A DNA stretch of 6,899 bases from Hyphomicrobiaceae bacterium (GCA_025359005.1 JANYHP010000263.1:1-6899); one strand, 5' to 3'. Counted from the stretch's first letter, positions 1-6,898 are shown. The notes: generated by a model not told the origin, from the letters alone. A program made the numbers and translations.

Positions 1-193
1 CAACAGCACCGGCCGCTACGGTCGCGGTGCCGCCCTCGCGCAAACGGTCGCGATGCGCGGCGAGCACGTCGCGAATGGCCGTCACGGTGGCCGCGTGTCC
101 GAACCGCGCCACGCCGACACGGCCGGCGTCGGTGCGCAGCACCTCATCAACGGCGGGCAATCTGACATTTTTCGGCGGCCGTGCGTCATCCAT
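1..193 (-). CDS. selA: SelA, L-seryl-tRNA(Sec) selenium transferase, N-terminal fragment cut by window edge
   Basis: Starting at the ATG at 193 the minus strand reads 64 open codons to the window edge, beginning MDDARPPKNVRLPAVDEVLR. The pattern RLPAVDEVLR, followed about 12 residues later by FGH, resembles the N-terminal domain of selenocysteine synthase (E. coli has QLPAIDRLLR and YGH at the same places). The PLP-binding catalytic core lies outside the window. SelA is a cytoplasmic PLP enzyme that converts Ser-tRNA(Sec) to Sec-tRNA(Sec) using selenophosphate. It starts 19 bases after the fdhE stop, with a modest AAAGGGA ribosome site (about 203-209), so it is probably co-transcribed with fdhE. 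Its place beside a UGA-containing formate dehydrogenase strongly supports the call. Only about 64 residues are visible, so whether the gene is intact cannot be judged. Confidence 0.85.
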   Translation of the reverse strand, partial: MDDARPPKNVRLPAVDEVLRTDAGRVGVARFGHAATVTAIRDVLAAHRDRLREGGTATVAAGAV

Positions 194-212
194 GACAGCG
201 CGTCCCTTTCAT

Positions 213-1148
213 TTAATACCCGAGCAGGAAGGGATTGCGCCCGCCCCGCGTCCAGCCGTCCGGCTTCAGCAGCAGGTCGAGATCGAGCGACGCGATATCG
301 TCGGCGAACGGCTCGAACGCTGGATCGCTGACTTGATAGACGATCTTGACGTAGCGGCGGCACGCCTCGCACGTTTCTGCCCGCAAGCCCTCGGCGTGGC
401 CCTCGATGTGGGGGTAGGCGATGCCCGCCGTTGACGAACAGCAGACGCATTTCAGGCGAACGACATGCCACTGCGTCGCGCACAGCGAGCAGGTGCAGAA
501 GCGCGTATTGTTGGCGGACGCCCACGACACGACCGCAGAGGCGACCGGCGGGCTGCCGCACACGGGGCAGGTGGCGTCCACCAGAGGGCCTACGTTTTCG
601 ACCTCCAGGGCCGCGGCGAGGCGCGCGAAATAAACCTGCAGCGCGGCTGCCACCAGCGCCTGCACGGCAATGTCTCCGTCGGCCGTCTCGGCTGCAACGG
701 CATCGACGAGCAAGGCGTGCCGTTCAGCGGGTGTTGCCGACACGAGTGACGCGATGGCGGCCTTGAAGGCGTCGGGTGCATTTACGTCCTGCAGGATGCG
801 GCAAAGGCTGACGAGGCCGACGTCAGCAGCGTCGCCGATTTCAATCCGGTCGAATTGCAGGCGCGGCACGTCGCCGGCAGGGATCGGCGGCAACGGCGGC
901 TGGGGCAGCGTTCCCGCCACCTCAGCCTGGGCGCGGCAGATGGCGGCGACGAGTGCCAGATAGCCGCCGATCGCGTGCCCCGGCGCCAGTGCGTCCAGCC
1001 GCGCCGCTCGCGCGGTAAACAGCGCCACCGGATTGGGCAGCACAGCAACCGGCGGCTTGGCCTCCTCGCCGATGTTCATCAACCCGGCCTTCATGCCGGC
1101 GTTGGCACCGCGCCGGGGCGCTGTTTTGAAGTCGCTGTCGTCACTCAT
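213..1148 (-). CDS. fdhE: FdhE, formate dehydrogenase accessory/maturation protein
   Basis: The product is 311 residues, close to the 309 of E. coli FdhE. FdhE is a cytoplasmic, rubredoxin-like iron-binding protein required for activity of the Tat-exported formate dehydrogenases. It is thought to act on the catalytic subunit before export. The C-terminal half carries four CxxC pairs: C194/C197 (CPVCGSPPV), C220/C223 (CSLCATQWHVV), C234/C237 (KCVCC) and C260/C263 (CEAC). The ending KIVYQ, then FADDIASLDLD and NPFLLGY, matches the family closely. The N-terminal half (residues 1-185) is helical and Ala/Leu-rich. The start is uncertain: no clear ribosome site precedes the ATG at 1148, and Met19 and Met24 are alternatives, also without good sites. 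It lies 86 bases after fdnI, separated by a strong hairpin that may lower its expression. selA follows 19 bases after its TAA stop. Confidence 0.95.
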   Translation of the reverse strand: MSDDSDFKTAPRRGANAGMKAGLMNIGEEAKPPVAVLPNPVALFTARAARLDALAPGHAIGGYLALVAAICRAQAEVAGTLPQPPLPPIPAGDVPRLQFDRIEIGDAADVGLVSLCRILQDVNAPDAFKAAIASLVSATPAERHALLVDAVAAETADGDIAVQALVAAALQVYFARLAAALEVENVGPLVDATCPVCGSPPVASAVVSWASANNTRFCTCSLCATQWHVVRLKCVCCSSTAGIAYPHIEGHAEGLRAETCEACRRYVKIVYQVSDPAFEPFADDIASLDLDLLLKPDGWTRGGRNPFLLGY

Positions 1149-1176
1149 GCGTGCGCACCGATAAACCGAAACGAGA

Positions 1177-1205
1177 CGGGACCGGGCGACGCGCGCCCGA
1201 TCCCG
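1177..1205 (-). terminator. Strong GC-rich hairpin between fdnI and fdhE (partial terminator, attenuator or mRNA-stabilising 3' end)
   Basis: The arms 1194-1205 and 1177-1188 form a 12-bp stem with one G-U pair around a 5-base loop (1189-1193). On the minus strand the stem is followed by TCTCGTTTCGGTTTATCGG, which is rich in T but lacks an uninterrupted run. It begins about 29 bases after the fdnI stop. It looks like a leaky terminator or a processing/stability element giving more fdnGHI message than fdhE-selA message. The structure is seen directly; the role is inferred. Confidence 0.55.
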
Positions 1206-1234
1206 GATTGTGTGCCCTTAGTTGCCCGACCCGA

Positions 1235-1915
1235 TCAGCCGGACTTGACGTGGCCGTCAGCAACTTCCCGCTTGAGCCAACGGCGATGGTGCCGCCAGCC
1301 CCAGCCGCCCGTCACCGAGCCGCGGATCATGGCGGACAGCGTACCCCGAACCCAGATCGCCGCATAGACATGCACGATCCAGATGACGATGGTGGTTACA
1401 GCCGCCGCCGCGTGCACCACAGCCGCCAGCCGACGATGGTCCATGGTGGCTTTGATGCCGAACGTGCTCTGCAGGAAATCCAACCCCGGCGTCCACAGCG
1501 CGAACCCAGACACCACCATAATCGGAACCAGTGCGGCCTGGGACCAGAACACCAGCTTCTGGCCGGCGTTGTACTTGCCGACCTCGGGCAGGAATTCATC
1601 CCGGCCGGACACGACGTAGCGGATTTTCGCCAGCCACTTGAAGTCGGTCAATTCCGGCAGATTGGCCGGCAGAAACCGAATAAACAGCATCAAGAAGCCG
1701 AGCGCAAACACCACGCCCGCCCACGGATGCAACCAGCGCACCATCGCCCCGCCGCCGAAGATCCCCGACAGGAAGAACAGCGCCGGATGGAACAGCGACA
1801 AACCGGAGAGCAGCAGGATCACGAAAGCGATTGCCATGATCCAGTGATTGATCCGAGCGGACCCGGAGTAGCGTGGCACGCGGACGGGCGCGCCACTTGG
1901 TGCTTTGTCGTTCAT
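1235..1915 (-). CDS. fdnI: Formate dehydrogenase gamma subunit, cytochrome b556
   Basis: This 226-residue integral membrane protein takes electrons from the Fe-S subunit through two b haems and reduces quinone. It matches the E. coli FdnI/FdoI family (217 residues in FdnI) along its whole length. Conserved stretches include RINHW, LHPWAG, VGKYNAGQK.VFW, VVHAAAA and a C-terminal WGWRHHRRW. The family's haem-ligand histidines can be placed at H24, H63, H168 and H182. Four hydrophobic segments are visible, at roughly 24-44, 63-82, 121-142 and 163-187, with charged, probably cytoplasmic ends. The start at 1915 overlaps the fdnH stop as ATGA, which indicates translational coupling. A GGAGG site at 1923-1927 lies 7 bases upstream. 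Length and motifs show no sign of damage. It is also called fdoI. Confidence 0.96.
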   Translation of the reverse strand: MNDKAPSGAPVRVPRYSGSARINHWIMAIAFVILLLSGLSLFHPALFFLSGIFGGGAMVRWLHPWAGVVFALGFLMLFIRFLPANLPELTDFKWLAKIRYVVSGRDEFLPEVGKYNAGQKLVFWSQAALVPIMVVSGFALWTPGLDFLQSTFGIKATMDHRRLAAVVHAAAAVTTIVIWIVHVYAAIWVRGTLSAMIRGSVTGGWGWRHHRRWLKREVADGHVKSG

Positions 1916-2814
1916 TTGGGGGCCTCCGCGAGGCGCTTGGCCTCATCCTCGTCGTGGGCGGAAACCTTGTTCGGCCCGCGCACAAGGTAGTGGAAGGCAC
2001 CGATCAGCGCGGTGGCGCCGATCACAGCCATGCCGGCGTACTTGCCGATGCCCTTCCAGGCTTCGACCAGCGGACTGATGCTGGGGTTGTCGGCCAGACC
2101 CGCGTAGAGCTGCGGCTGGTCGGCGTGATGGAGCACGTACATGACGTGCGTGCCGCTGACGCCCGGCGGGTTGTAAAGCCCGGCCTTGCTGTAACCGCGC
2201 GTCTTGAGCACGCCGATATTCTTCTCGGCCTGGGCAAGCATCTCGGTTTTCGTGCCGAACATGATCGCATGCGTCGGACAGGCCTTGGCACACGCCGGCT
2301 GTTGGCCGATCGCGAGACGATCGGAACACAGCGAGCACTTGTAGGCCTTGTTGTCGATGCGGCTGACGCGCGGGATATTGAACGGGCATCCCTTTTCGCA
2401 ATAGCCGCAGCCGATGCAGGCATCGTGCTGGAAATCGACGATGCAGTTGGCGTACTGCACGATGGCGCCAGGCGCCGGGCAAGCTTTGAGGCAGCCCGGA
2501 TCCTCGCAATGCATGCAGCCATCCTTGCGGATGAGCCATTCGAGATTGCCCGACTGCGGGTTCTCCCATTCCGTGAAGCGCATCAGCGTCCACGTATTGG
2601 GCGTCAGGTCGTGCGGGTTGTCGTAGACACCGAGGTTGGTGCCGACAGGCTCGCGCAGGTCGTTCCACTCGAGACACGCCGACTGGCAGGCCTTGCAGCC
2701 GATGCACTTCGACACGTCGATGAGCTTGGCAACCTCCACATCACGCCCCGCCGGCGGCGCGGTCGTAACCGTCGCCGACGTGCGGACGATGTCGAGGGGT
2801 TGAAAAGTCGTCAT
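1912..2814 (-). CDS. fdnH: Formate dehydrogenase beta subunit, four-cluster ferredoxin-like Fe-S protein
   Basis: This 300-residue subunit relays electrons from the catalytic subunit to the cytochrome b subunit on the periplasmic face. Sixteen cluster cysteines are visible in four groups: C37/C40/C43/C47, C100/C103/C108/C112, C133/C136/C139/C143 and C160/C163/C175/C179. E. coli FdnH (294 residues) has the same layout. Family signatures include KLIDVSKCIGCKACQSAC, WLIRKDGCMHCEDPGCLKAC and GTHVMYVLHHADQP. A single membrane anchor spans about residues 258-278, followed by a conserved GPNK and a charged tail. The ATG at 2814 was chosen over an in-frame TTG at 2832, because AGGAGG at 2820-2825 lies 5 bases before that ATG and the family N-terminus aligns there. 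It starts 14 bases after the fdnG stop and overlaps fdnI by 4 bases. It is also called fdoH or fdxH. Confidence 0.97.
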   Translation of the reverse strand: MTTFQPLDIVRTSATVTTAPPAGRDVEVAKLIDVSKCIGCKACQSACLEWNDLREPVGTNLGVYDNPHDLTPNTWTLMRFTEWENPQSGNLEWLIRKDGCMHCEDPGCLKACPAPGAIVQYANCIVDFQHDACIGCGYCEKGCPFNIPRVSRIDNKAYKCSLCSDRLAIGQQPACAKACPTHAIMFGTKTEMLAQAEKNIGVLKTRGYSKAGLYNPPGVSGTHVMYVLHHADQPQLYAGLADNPSISPLVEAWKGIGKYAGMAVIGATALIGAFHYLVRGPNKVSAHDEDEAKRLAEAPK

Positions 2815-2830
2815 GGCTTCCTCCTCCCTC
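2815..2830 (-). promoter_or_regulatory. Strong ribosome binding site of fdnH, overlapping the fdnG stop
   Basis: The minus strand reads GAGGGAGGAGGAAGCC before the ATG at 2814, a near-perfect Shine-Dalgarno with 5-base spacing. It begins within the TGA stop of fdnG, so ribosomes finishing fdnG can re-initiate on fdnH. It decides the start against the upstream in-frame TTG at 2832. Confidence 0.8.
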
Positions 2831-5800
2831 AACTGACCACTGGACCGGACGCGATCGGCTCGACGTCAACGAGGAACGCCTTGAACTCCGGCGTCTCGAT
2901 GTTGGCGTCGCCCACGAACGGCGTCAGGTTGTTGGCGCCGAAGCCCTTCTTGGCTGCACCCATGAAGCCCCAGTGGATGGGAATCCCCACGATGTGCACC
3001 GTCTTGCCGTCGCAGATCAGCGGCTTGATGCGCTTGGTGACGACCGCCTTGGCCTTCACCGATCCGCGCATCGACCACACCCGCACCCAGCCGCCCGACG
3101 TGATTTTCTTCTCGGCCGCCAACTGCTCGGAGATTTCCACGAAAAACTCCGGCTGCAACGTCGCGTTCACGGCGTTGTGCTTGGTCCAGTAGTGGAAATG
3201 CTCGGTCAGGCGGTAGGTGACGGCGGCGTACGGATAATCCTTCGCCGTGCCAAAAACTTCCATGTCGCCCTTGAACACACGGGCCGCCGGGTTGCCCCGG
3301 ATCTTGGGCGCGATCGGGTTATCGATCGGGCTTTCGAACGGCTCGTAGTGCACGGGGAACGGACCATCTTTCATGAGGCCGCGCACCCACAGGCGACCGA
3401 CGCCCTCCTCGCACATGATGAACGGCATCACCTTGTCAGGTGCGGCCGTCGGCGCGATGTCGGGAACATCGTAACCGGACCACTTGGCGCCATCCCATTC
3501 GATGATCTTGCGCTTGGGGTCCCATGGCTTGCCGGCCATGTCGGCCGACGCGCGATTGTAGAGGATGCGCCGGTTGGCCGGCCAGGCGAACGCCCACTTG
3601 GAATAGGCGCCGGTGTTGTCGGGATCGGAGGTATCCCGGCGCGCCATCATGTTGCCCGCTTCGGTGAAGCAGCCGGTGTAGATCCAGCAGCCGGCGGCGG
3701 TCGAGCCGTCATCGCGGAGCGCCGCGAACGCCGCCATTTGCTTGCCCTTCTCGAGCAGCTTCTTGGTGGGATCGTTGGGGTCGACCACGTCTTCGACGAC
3801 GGAGCCGTTCATTTCCCGGGCGATCTCTTCTGGCTGCGGGTCATCCGGGTTCTTGTACGGCCAGTTCAGCGCCTTGATGGCATCGGGGAATGCGCCCCCC
3901 TCCTTCTCGTAGAGCGCCTTCAGCCGCTTCCAAAGCTGCGCCATGATCCAGACGTCGCTCTTGGTCTCGTTCGGCGGCGTCGCACCCGCCCAGTGCCATT
4001 GCAGCCAGCGCGATGAATTGACCAGCGACCCCTCGTCCTCCGCAAAGCACGTGGTGGGCAACTCGAACACTTCGGTCTTCACGTCTGCCGGCGTCGACGG
4101 ATTGAACTCGCCGTGATCTTCCCAGAAGCGCGCCGTCTCCGTCTTGAGCGGGTCCATCACCACCAGGAATTTCAGCTTGCCCAGCGCCGCCTTGATCTTG
4201 GCCTTGTTGGGTGCCGACTGTATCGGGTTGAAGCCCTGGCAGAAGTAGCCGTTCATCTGTCCGTTGTGCATCATCTCGAACGCACGCAGCATGTCGTAGG
4301 ACGGCACGTCGATCTTGGGCAGGTAGTCGAAGGCGAAGTTGTTGTCCTTCGTCGCCGCCGCGCCGAACATCGTTTTCTGGAACGACACGAAGAACTTCAT
4401 GTAGTTCTGCCAGAAGCTGACTTGTCCCGGGCGCATCGGCTTGAAGACGCGCTTGCTGGCGTAGGTGGCGAAGTCAGGATCTCCGTCGGTCGGCAAGGTC
4501 ATATAGCCGGGCAAAAGGTTCGACATCAGCCCGATGTCGGTCAGCCCCTGGATGTTGGAATGACCGCGCAGCGCGTTCATGCCGCCACCACGCAAGCCCA
4601 TGTTGCCGAGGATCAGCTGCAGCATGGCCATGCAGCGGATGTTCTGCGAGCCCTTGGAGTGTTGCGTCCACCCCAGCGCGTACATCGACGTCATCGCCTT
4701 GTCGGGCGCCGACGTTTCGGCAATCGCCTTGGCGACGTAGAGGAACTTATCTTTCGGCGTGCCGGTGATGCGTTCAACCATTTCCGGCGTGTAGATCGCG
4801 ACGTGCGCCTTCAGCAGGTTCCACACGCAGCGTGGATCGGCCAATGTATCGTCGACTTTGACGAAGCCGTCCTCGCCCATCTCGTACGACCAGCTGCCGC
4901 GATTGTAGTCGCGCTTACTCTCGTCGTAGCCGGTGAACAGGCCATCCTGGTAGCCATAGCCCTCCTTCACGATGCAGGACGCGTTCGTGTAGTTCTTGAC
5001 GTATTCCCACTGCACCTTGTTGTTTTCGACGCAGTACTTGATGACGCCCAGCAGGAACGCGATGTCGGTGCCCTGGCGGATCGGCGCGTAGTAATCCGCC
5101 ACCGAGGCCGAGCGCGTGAAGCGCGGATCGACGACGATGAGCTTGGCGCCACGCGTGTTGCGCGCCTCGATAACGCCCTTGAAGCCGCACGGATGCGCTT
5201 CGGCGGCATTGCCACCCATGATGAGCACGAGATCGGTATTCTTGATATCGGTCCAAGAATTCGTCATCGCGCCACGGCCGAACGTCGGAGCCAAACTGGC
5301 CACCGTCGGGCCGTGTCAGACACGGGCTTGATTGTCGAACGCAAGAATACCTGTGGAACGGACGACCTTGTAGGTCAGCATCGCCGTTTCGTTGGTCGTC
5401 GCGGAGGCGGCGAGGAAACCCGTCGAGAGCCAACGGTTGACGGTCAGGCCGTCCTTGTTCTTGGCGATGAAGTTGGCGTCGCGGTCCGCCTTCATCAGCC
5501 GGGCGATCCGATCAAGCGCTTCGTCCCAGGAGAGCCGCTTCCACTCGTTGGTACCGCCTTCGCGGACCATCGGGTACTTCGTGCGCGTCTCCGCGTTCAC
5601 GAAATCGAGCAGCGCCGCACCCTTGGGGCAGAGCGTGCCCTTGTTGGTCGGGTGATCGGAATCGCCCTCGATGTGGGTGATCTCGGCCTTCTCGCCCTTT
5701 TTGATGTCGCCCTTGGAATACATGATGATGCCGCAGCCGACGGAGCAGTACGGGCAGGTGTTGCGCGTTTCGGTCAGGCGAGCGAGCTTGAATGGACGGA

Positions 5801-5915
5801 TGGTCGCGGCAAGCGCCTGCTCAGCCGCACCAAATCCAAAGGCCCCCAGCGCCGTTCCGGCAACACCCGCTCCGCCCGCCCGCATAAAGGCGCGCCGTGA
5901 GACGGGAATGTTCAT
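2829..5915 (-). CDS. fdnG: Selenocysteine-containing formate dehydrogenase alpha (catalytic) subunit, Tat-exported; in-frame TGA at 5318-5316
   Basis: This is one gene of 1028 residues (E. coli FdnG is 1015), although the TGA at 5318-5316 splits it in a naive reading. It oxidises formate to CO2 at a bis-molybdopterin-guanine-dinucleotide Mo/W centre ligated by selenocysteine. The N-terminus has a twin-arginine leader (SRRAFMR, residues 6-12) with probable cleavage near A36 (AEQALA). The 4Fe-4S site follows: C54, C57, C61 and C96, then K98. The TGA codes for Sec200 in NQARV-U-HGPTVASLAPTF, the same context as Sec196 of E. coli, and no frameshift is needed. Downstream, MGGNAAEAHP, VVDPRFTR, ALGWTQH, LRGHSNIQGLTD, GYFCQGFNP and RLTEHFHYWTKH match the family through the C-terminal pterin-binding domain. 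The start at 5915 has GGGAGG at 5926-5931, 10 bases upstream; an extension to 5987 would bury the Tat leader. It leads the operon with fdnH and fdnI. It is also called fdoG. Confidence 0.97.
5273..5318 (-). promoter_or_regulatory. Bacterial SECIS element directing selenocysteine insertion at the fdnG UGA
   Basis: Counting the U of UGA (5318) as 1, an outer stem pairs bases 4-10 (CACGGCC) with 40-46 (GGCCGTG), a perfect 7 bp. Further pairs are 11-12 with 35-36 and 14-16 with 31-33. The apical stem 19-22/26-29 (GCCA/UGGC) closes a GUU loop. U17, G23 and U24, the bases known to matter for SelB binding in E. coli fdhF, are at exactly those positions. The element lies within the coding sequence, where SelB-GTP-Sec-tRNA would dock. 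The fold was drawn by eye. Confidence 0.9.
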
Positions 5916-5931
5916 AGGATCGGATCCTCCC
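5916..5931 (-). promoter_or_regulatory. Ribosome binding site of fdnG
   Basis: GGGAGG at 5931-5926 lies 10 bases before the ATG at 5915, slightly longer than the usual spacing. It fixes the start just ahead of the Tat leader and argues against the in-frame ATG at 5987. Confidence 0.7.
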
Positions 5932-5966
5932 TTTTGGCGCCGGGTTTGCCAGCGCACAACGGAATT

Positions 5967-5995
5967 AACGTATCGTGCCCCATCCATCTGGTCAA
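5967..5995 (-). promoter_or_regulatory. Candidate sigma70-type promoter of the fdn operon
   Basis: On the minus strand TTGACC (5995-5990, five of six consensus bases) is followed after exactly 17 bases by TACGTT (5972-5967, three of six). Transcription would begin near 5960, giving a leader of about 45 bases that keeps the ribosome site. A perfect 8-bp palindrome TTGTACAA (5997-6004) sits just upstream of the -35 and might be an operator half, but no regulator can be named. The weak -10 keeps confidence moderate. Confidence 0.45.
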
Positions 5996-6033
5996 TTTGT
6001 ACAACTCATGCGCGCGGGAATGTCATTTTATCG

Positions 6034-6052
6034 AAAACGCCATGGGCGCTTT
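6034..6052 (-). terminator. Candidate intrinsic terminator between the H-protein-like gene and fdnG
   Basis: The minus strand reads AAAGCGCC-CAT-GGCGTTTT, an 8-bp stem with one G-U pair, a 3-base loop and a short run of four T. It lies about 125 bases after the H-protein-like stop and upstream of the candidate fdn promoter, so it would insulate the two units. The U-tract is short and part of the stem, so it may be weak or partial. The inverted repeat also reads as a hairpin on the plus strand. Confidence 0.45.
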
Positions 6053-6129
6053 GCAAAAACACCTGATTTCATTGACGAACAGCAGACCCGGCTCTTTACT
6101 TGCCGGAACTGCCGACCGCATCCCGCAGC

Positions 6130-6157
6130 GCAATAAATGCACAGAAACTCTTATTGC
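6130..6157. repeat. Short inverted repeat downstream of the H-protein-like gene
   Basis: GCAATAA at 6130-6136 and TTATTGC at 6151-6157 are perfect 7-base inverted arms separated by 14 bases, starting about 20 bases after the H-protein-like stop. The stem is AT-rich with a large loop and no T-run, so it is a poor terminator. It could be a binding site or chance. Confidence 0.3.
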
Positions 6158-6177
6158 ATCGCGCCATGCGCCCAGCG

Positions 6178-6630
6178 TCACTCGGTACGACCCTTGTACC
6201 CCTCGGCGTCGAGCCAAGCCGCAAAGGCGGGCGCGATGGCAGCGCCGGTGACCAGGGCCGCGCGCCACGTGTCGTGGGCCGGCTGCACGATCAGCATCCA
6301 GCCTGCACCAAAGGCGTCGTCGTTGAGCAATTTCGGACGTTCGACCAGCCGTTCGTTGCCTTCGACGACCCGGCCATCGAAGGCTGAGCGCGCGGCCCCT
6401 ACCCACTTGCCGCATTCGATGGTGGCAAACGCGCGCTGCGCCTCGAAGTCGCGACCTTGGCGCTTGGGCGAAAAGGCCAGCACGGTGCCGGCCAGTTCGA
6501 TCGACAGCGGCGTGAATCCGACGCGAACGGTGCCGTCGGCCAACGCCTCGTACCAGACCTGATTGTCGACGTCGTAGTGGAAGTGCTCGGGGAACTCGTA
6601 GGCCCGGGTCTCGGTTATGATGCGAACCAT
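6178..6630 (-). CDS. Glycine-cleavage H-protein-like (lipoyl-domain) protein, not clearly the glycine-cleavage GcvH
   Basis: This 150-residue soluble protein resembles the H-protein/lipoyl-carrier fold. The stretch DGTVRVGFTPLSIELAG corresponds to the GcvH pattern DGTYTVGIT..A.ELLG. IECGKWVGAARSAFDGRVV (71-89) aligns base for base with the GcvH segment VESVKAASDIYAPVSGEIV, putting K75 at the lipoylated lysine. The ending N..L...P.LLNDDAFGAGWM also matches. It departs from classical GcvH (about 125-130 residues) in a longer N-terminus, a bulky W76 after the lysine and a longer alanine-rich C-terminus. The ATG at 6630 was chosen because GAGG at 6639-6642 sits 8 bases upstream and the in-frame extension to 6843 is Arg/Pro-rich shadow sequence. 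It starts 4 bases after the upstream gene's stop. No gcvT or gcvP is visible. The family is fairly sure, but the partner and role are unknown. Confidence 0.75.
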   Translation of the reverse strand: MVRIITETRAYEFPEHFHYDVDNQVWYEALADGTVRVGFTPLSIELAGTVLAFSPKRQGRDFEAQRAFATIECGKWVGAARSAFDGRVVEGNERLVERPKLLNDDAFGAGWMLIVQPAHDTWRAALVTGAAIAPAFAAWLDAEGYKGRTE

Positions 6631-6634
6631 GCTG

Positions 6635-6898
6635 TCATCCTCGCGGCGCCGTTCGGGGTACTGCAGCGCCGAAAACGAAGGCATCGCGGCCGGCCTCTTC
6701 TGCCAGCAGGCGAGCCGCCGCGGCAAGCTCGGCCGTCGTCGGCGCGTCCGGCCATGCTTCGGCGCCCAGTATCGCGCCGATGCTGGACCCGAGGATCTGC
6801 GTGATGCGGGCCAAATCCGGCACTTGCGACACGTGCTCTGCAAGCGATGTGACCGACGCGCGCAGCGTCGCCTCGGGAAGGCGCAACACGGCTGCCAT
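6635..6898 (-). CDS. Unrecognised alanine-rich protein, possibly 5'-truncated by the window edge
   Basis: An open frame of 87 codons runs from an ATG at 6898, one base from the window edge, to a TGA at 6637-6635. The ATG may be the true start or an internal methionine of a longer protein. The product is Ala/Leu-rich and helix-prone, with a phrase ARITQILGSSIGAILGAEAW (about residues 30-49) and a second helix TTAELAAAARLLAEEAG. No cysteines, signal peptide or known motif are visible, and I do not recognise the family. The frame is preferred over the overlapping one because its composition is protein-like and its stop is 4 bases from the H-protein-like start, which suggests translational coupling. 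It may act with the H-like protein. Confidence 0.55.
   Translation of the reverse strand: MAAVLRLPEATLRASVTSLAEHVSQVPDLARITQILGSSIGAILGAEAWPDAPTTAELAAAARLLAEEAGRDAFVFGAAVPRTAPRG

Larger units (their letters stand above)
5916..6177. other. Intergenic region (262 bases) between H-protein-like gene and fdnG
   Basis: This stretch encodes no recognisable protein. It has a visibly lower GC content than the flanking genes. From the upstream side it holds a 7-bp inverted repeat (6130-6157), a terminator-like hairpin (6034-6052), a TTGTACAA palindrome (5997-6004), a promoter-like pair (5967-5995) and the fdnG ribosome site. No tRNA or other RNA gene was recognised. Confidence 0.7.

Noticed and set aside
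1151..1990. Plus-strand open frame of 279 codons opposite fdnI
   Set aside because: The product is His/Arg/Pro/Gln-rich, as expected for the complement of a membrane protein gene; the minus strand has clear haem-ligand motifs.
2815..2832. TTG at 2832 as the fdnH start
   Set aside because: It would translate the Shine-Dalgarno itself as REEEA; the ATG at 2814 has ideal spacing and matches the family N-terminus.
1873..3192. Plus-strand open frame of 439 codons opposite fdnH and the 3' end of fdnG
   Set aside because: Shadow of conserved minus-strand genes; the composition is typical of antisense high-GC frames, with no ribosome site or motif.
5313..5321. Nonsense mutation or frameshift making fdnG a pseudogene
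   Set aside because: The frame is unchanged across the TGA, the context is the family's selenocysteine site, a SECIS follows and selA is nearby.
4113..5900. Long plus-strand open frame of 595 codons opposite fdnG
   Set aside because: It is antisense to a confidently identified gene; high GC makes such shadow frames common, and its product is Arg/Val/Asp repetitive with no known family.
5935..5955. Sigma54-like TGGCA...GC pair (TGGCAAACCCGGCGCC) just upstream of fdnG
   Set aside because: The GG-N10-GC spacing fits, but the -12 half is poor and the resulting start would fall in or after the ribosome site.
6023..6415. Minus-strand 130-codon open frame running into the intergenic region
   Set aside because: Most of it is an Arg-rich out-of-frame shadow of the H-protein-like gene, with no ribosome site or family match.
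6631..6843. N-terminal extension of the H-protein-like frame to 6843
   Set aside because: The added 71 residues are Arg/Pro/Ser-rich shadow of the upstream gene; a good ribosome site marks 6630.
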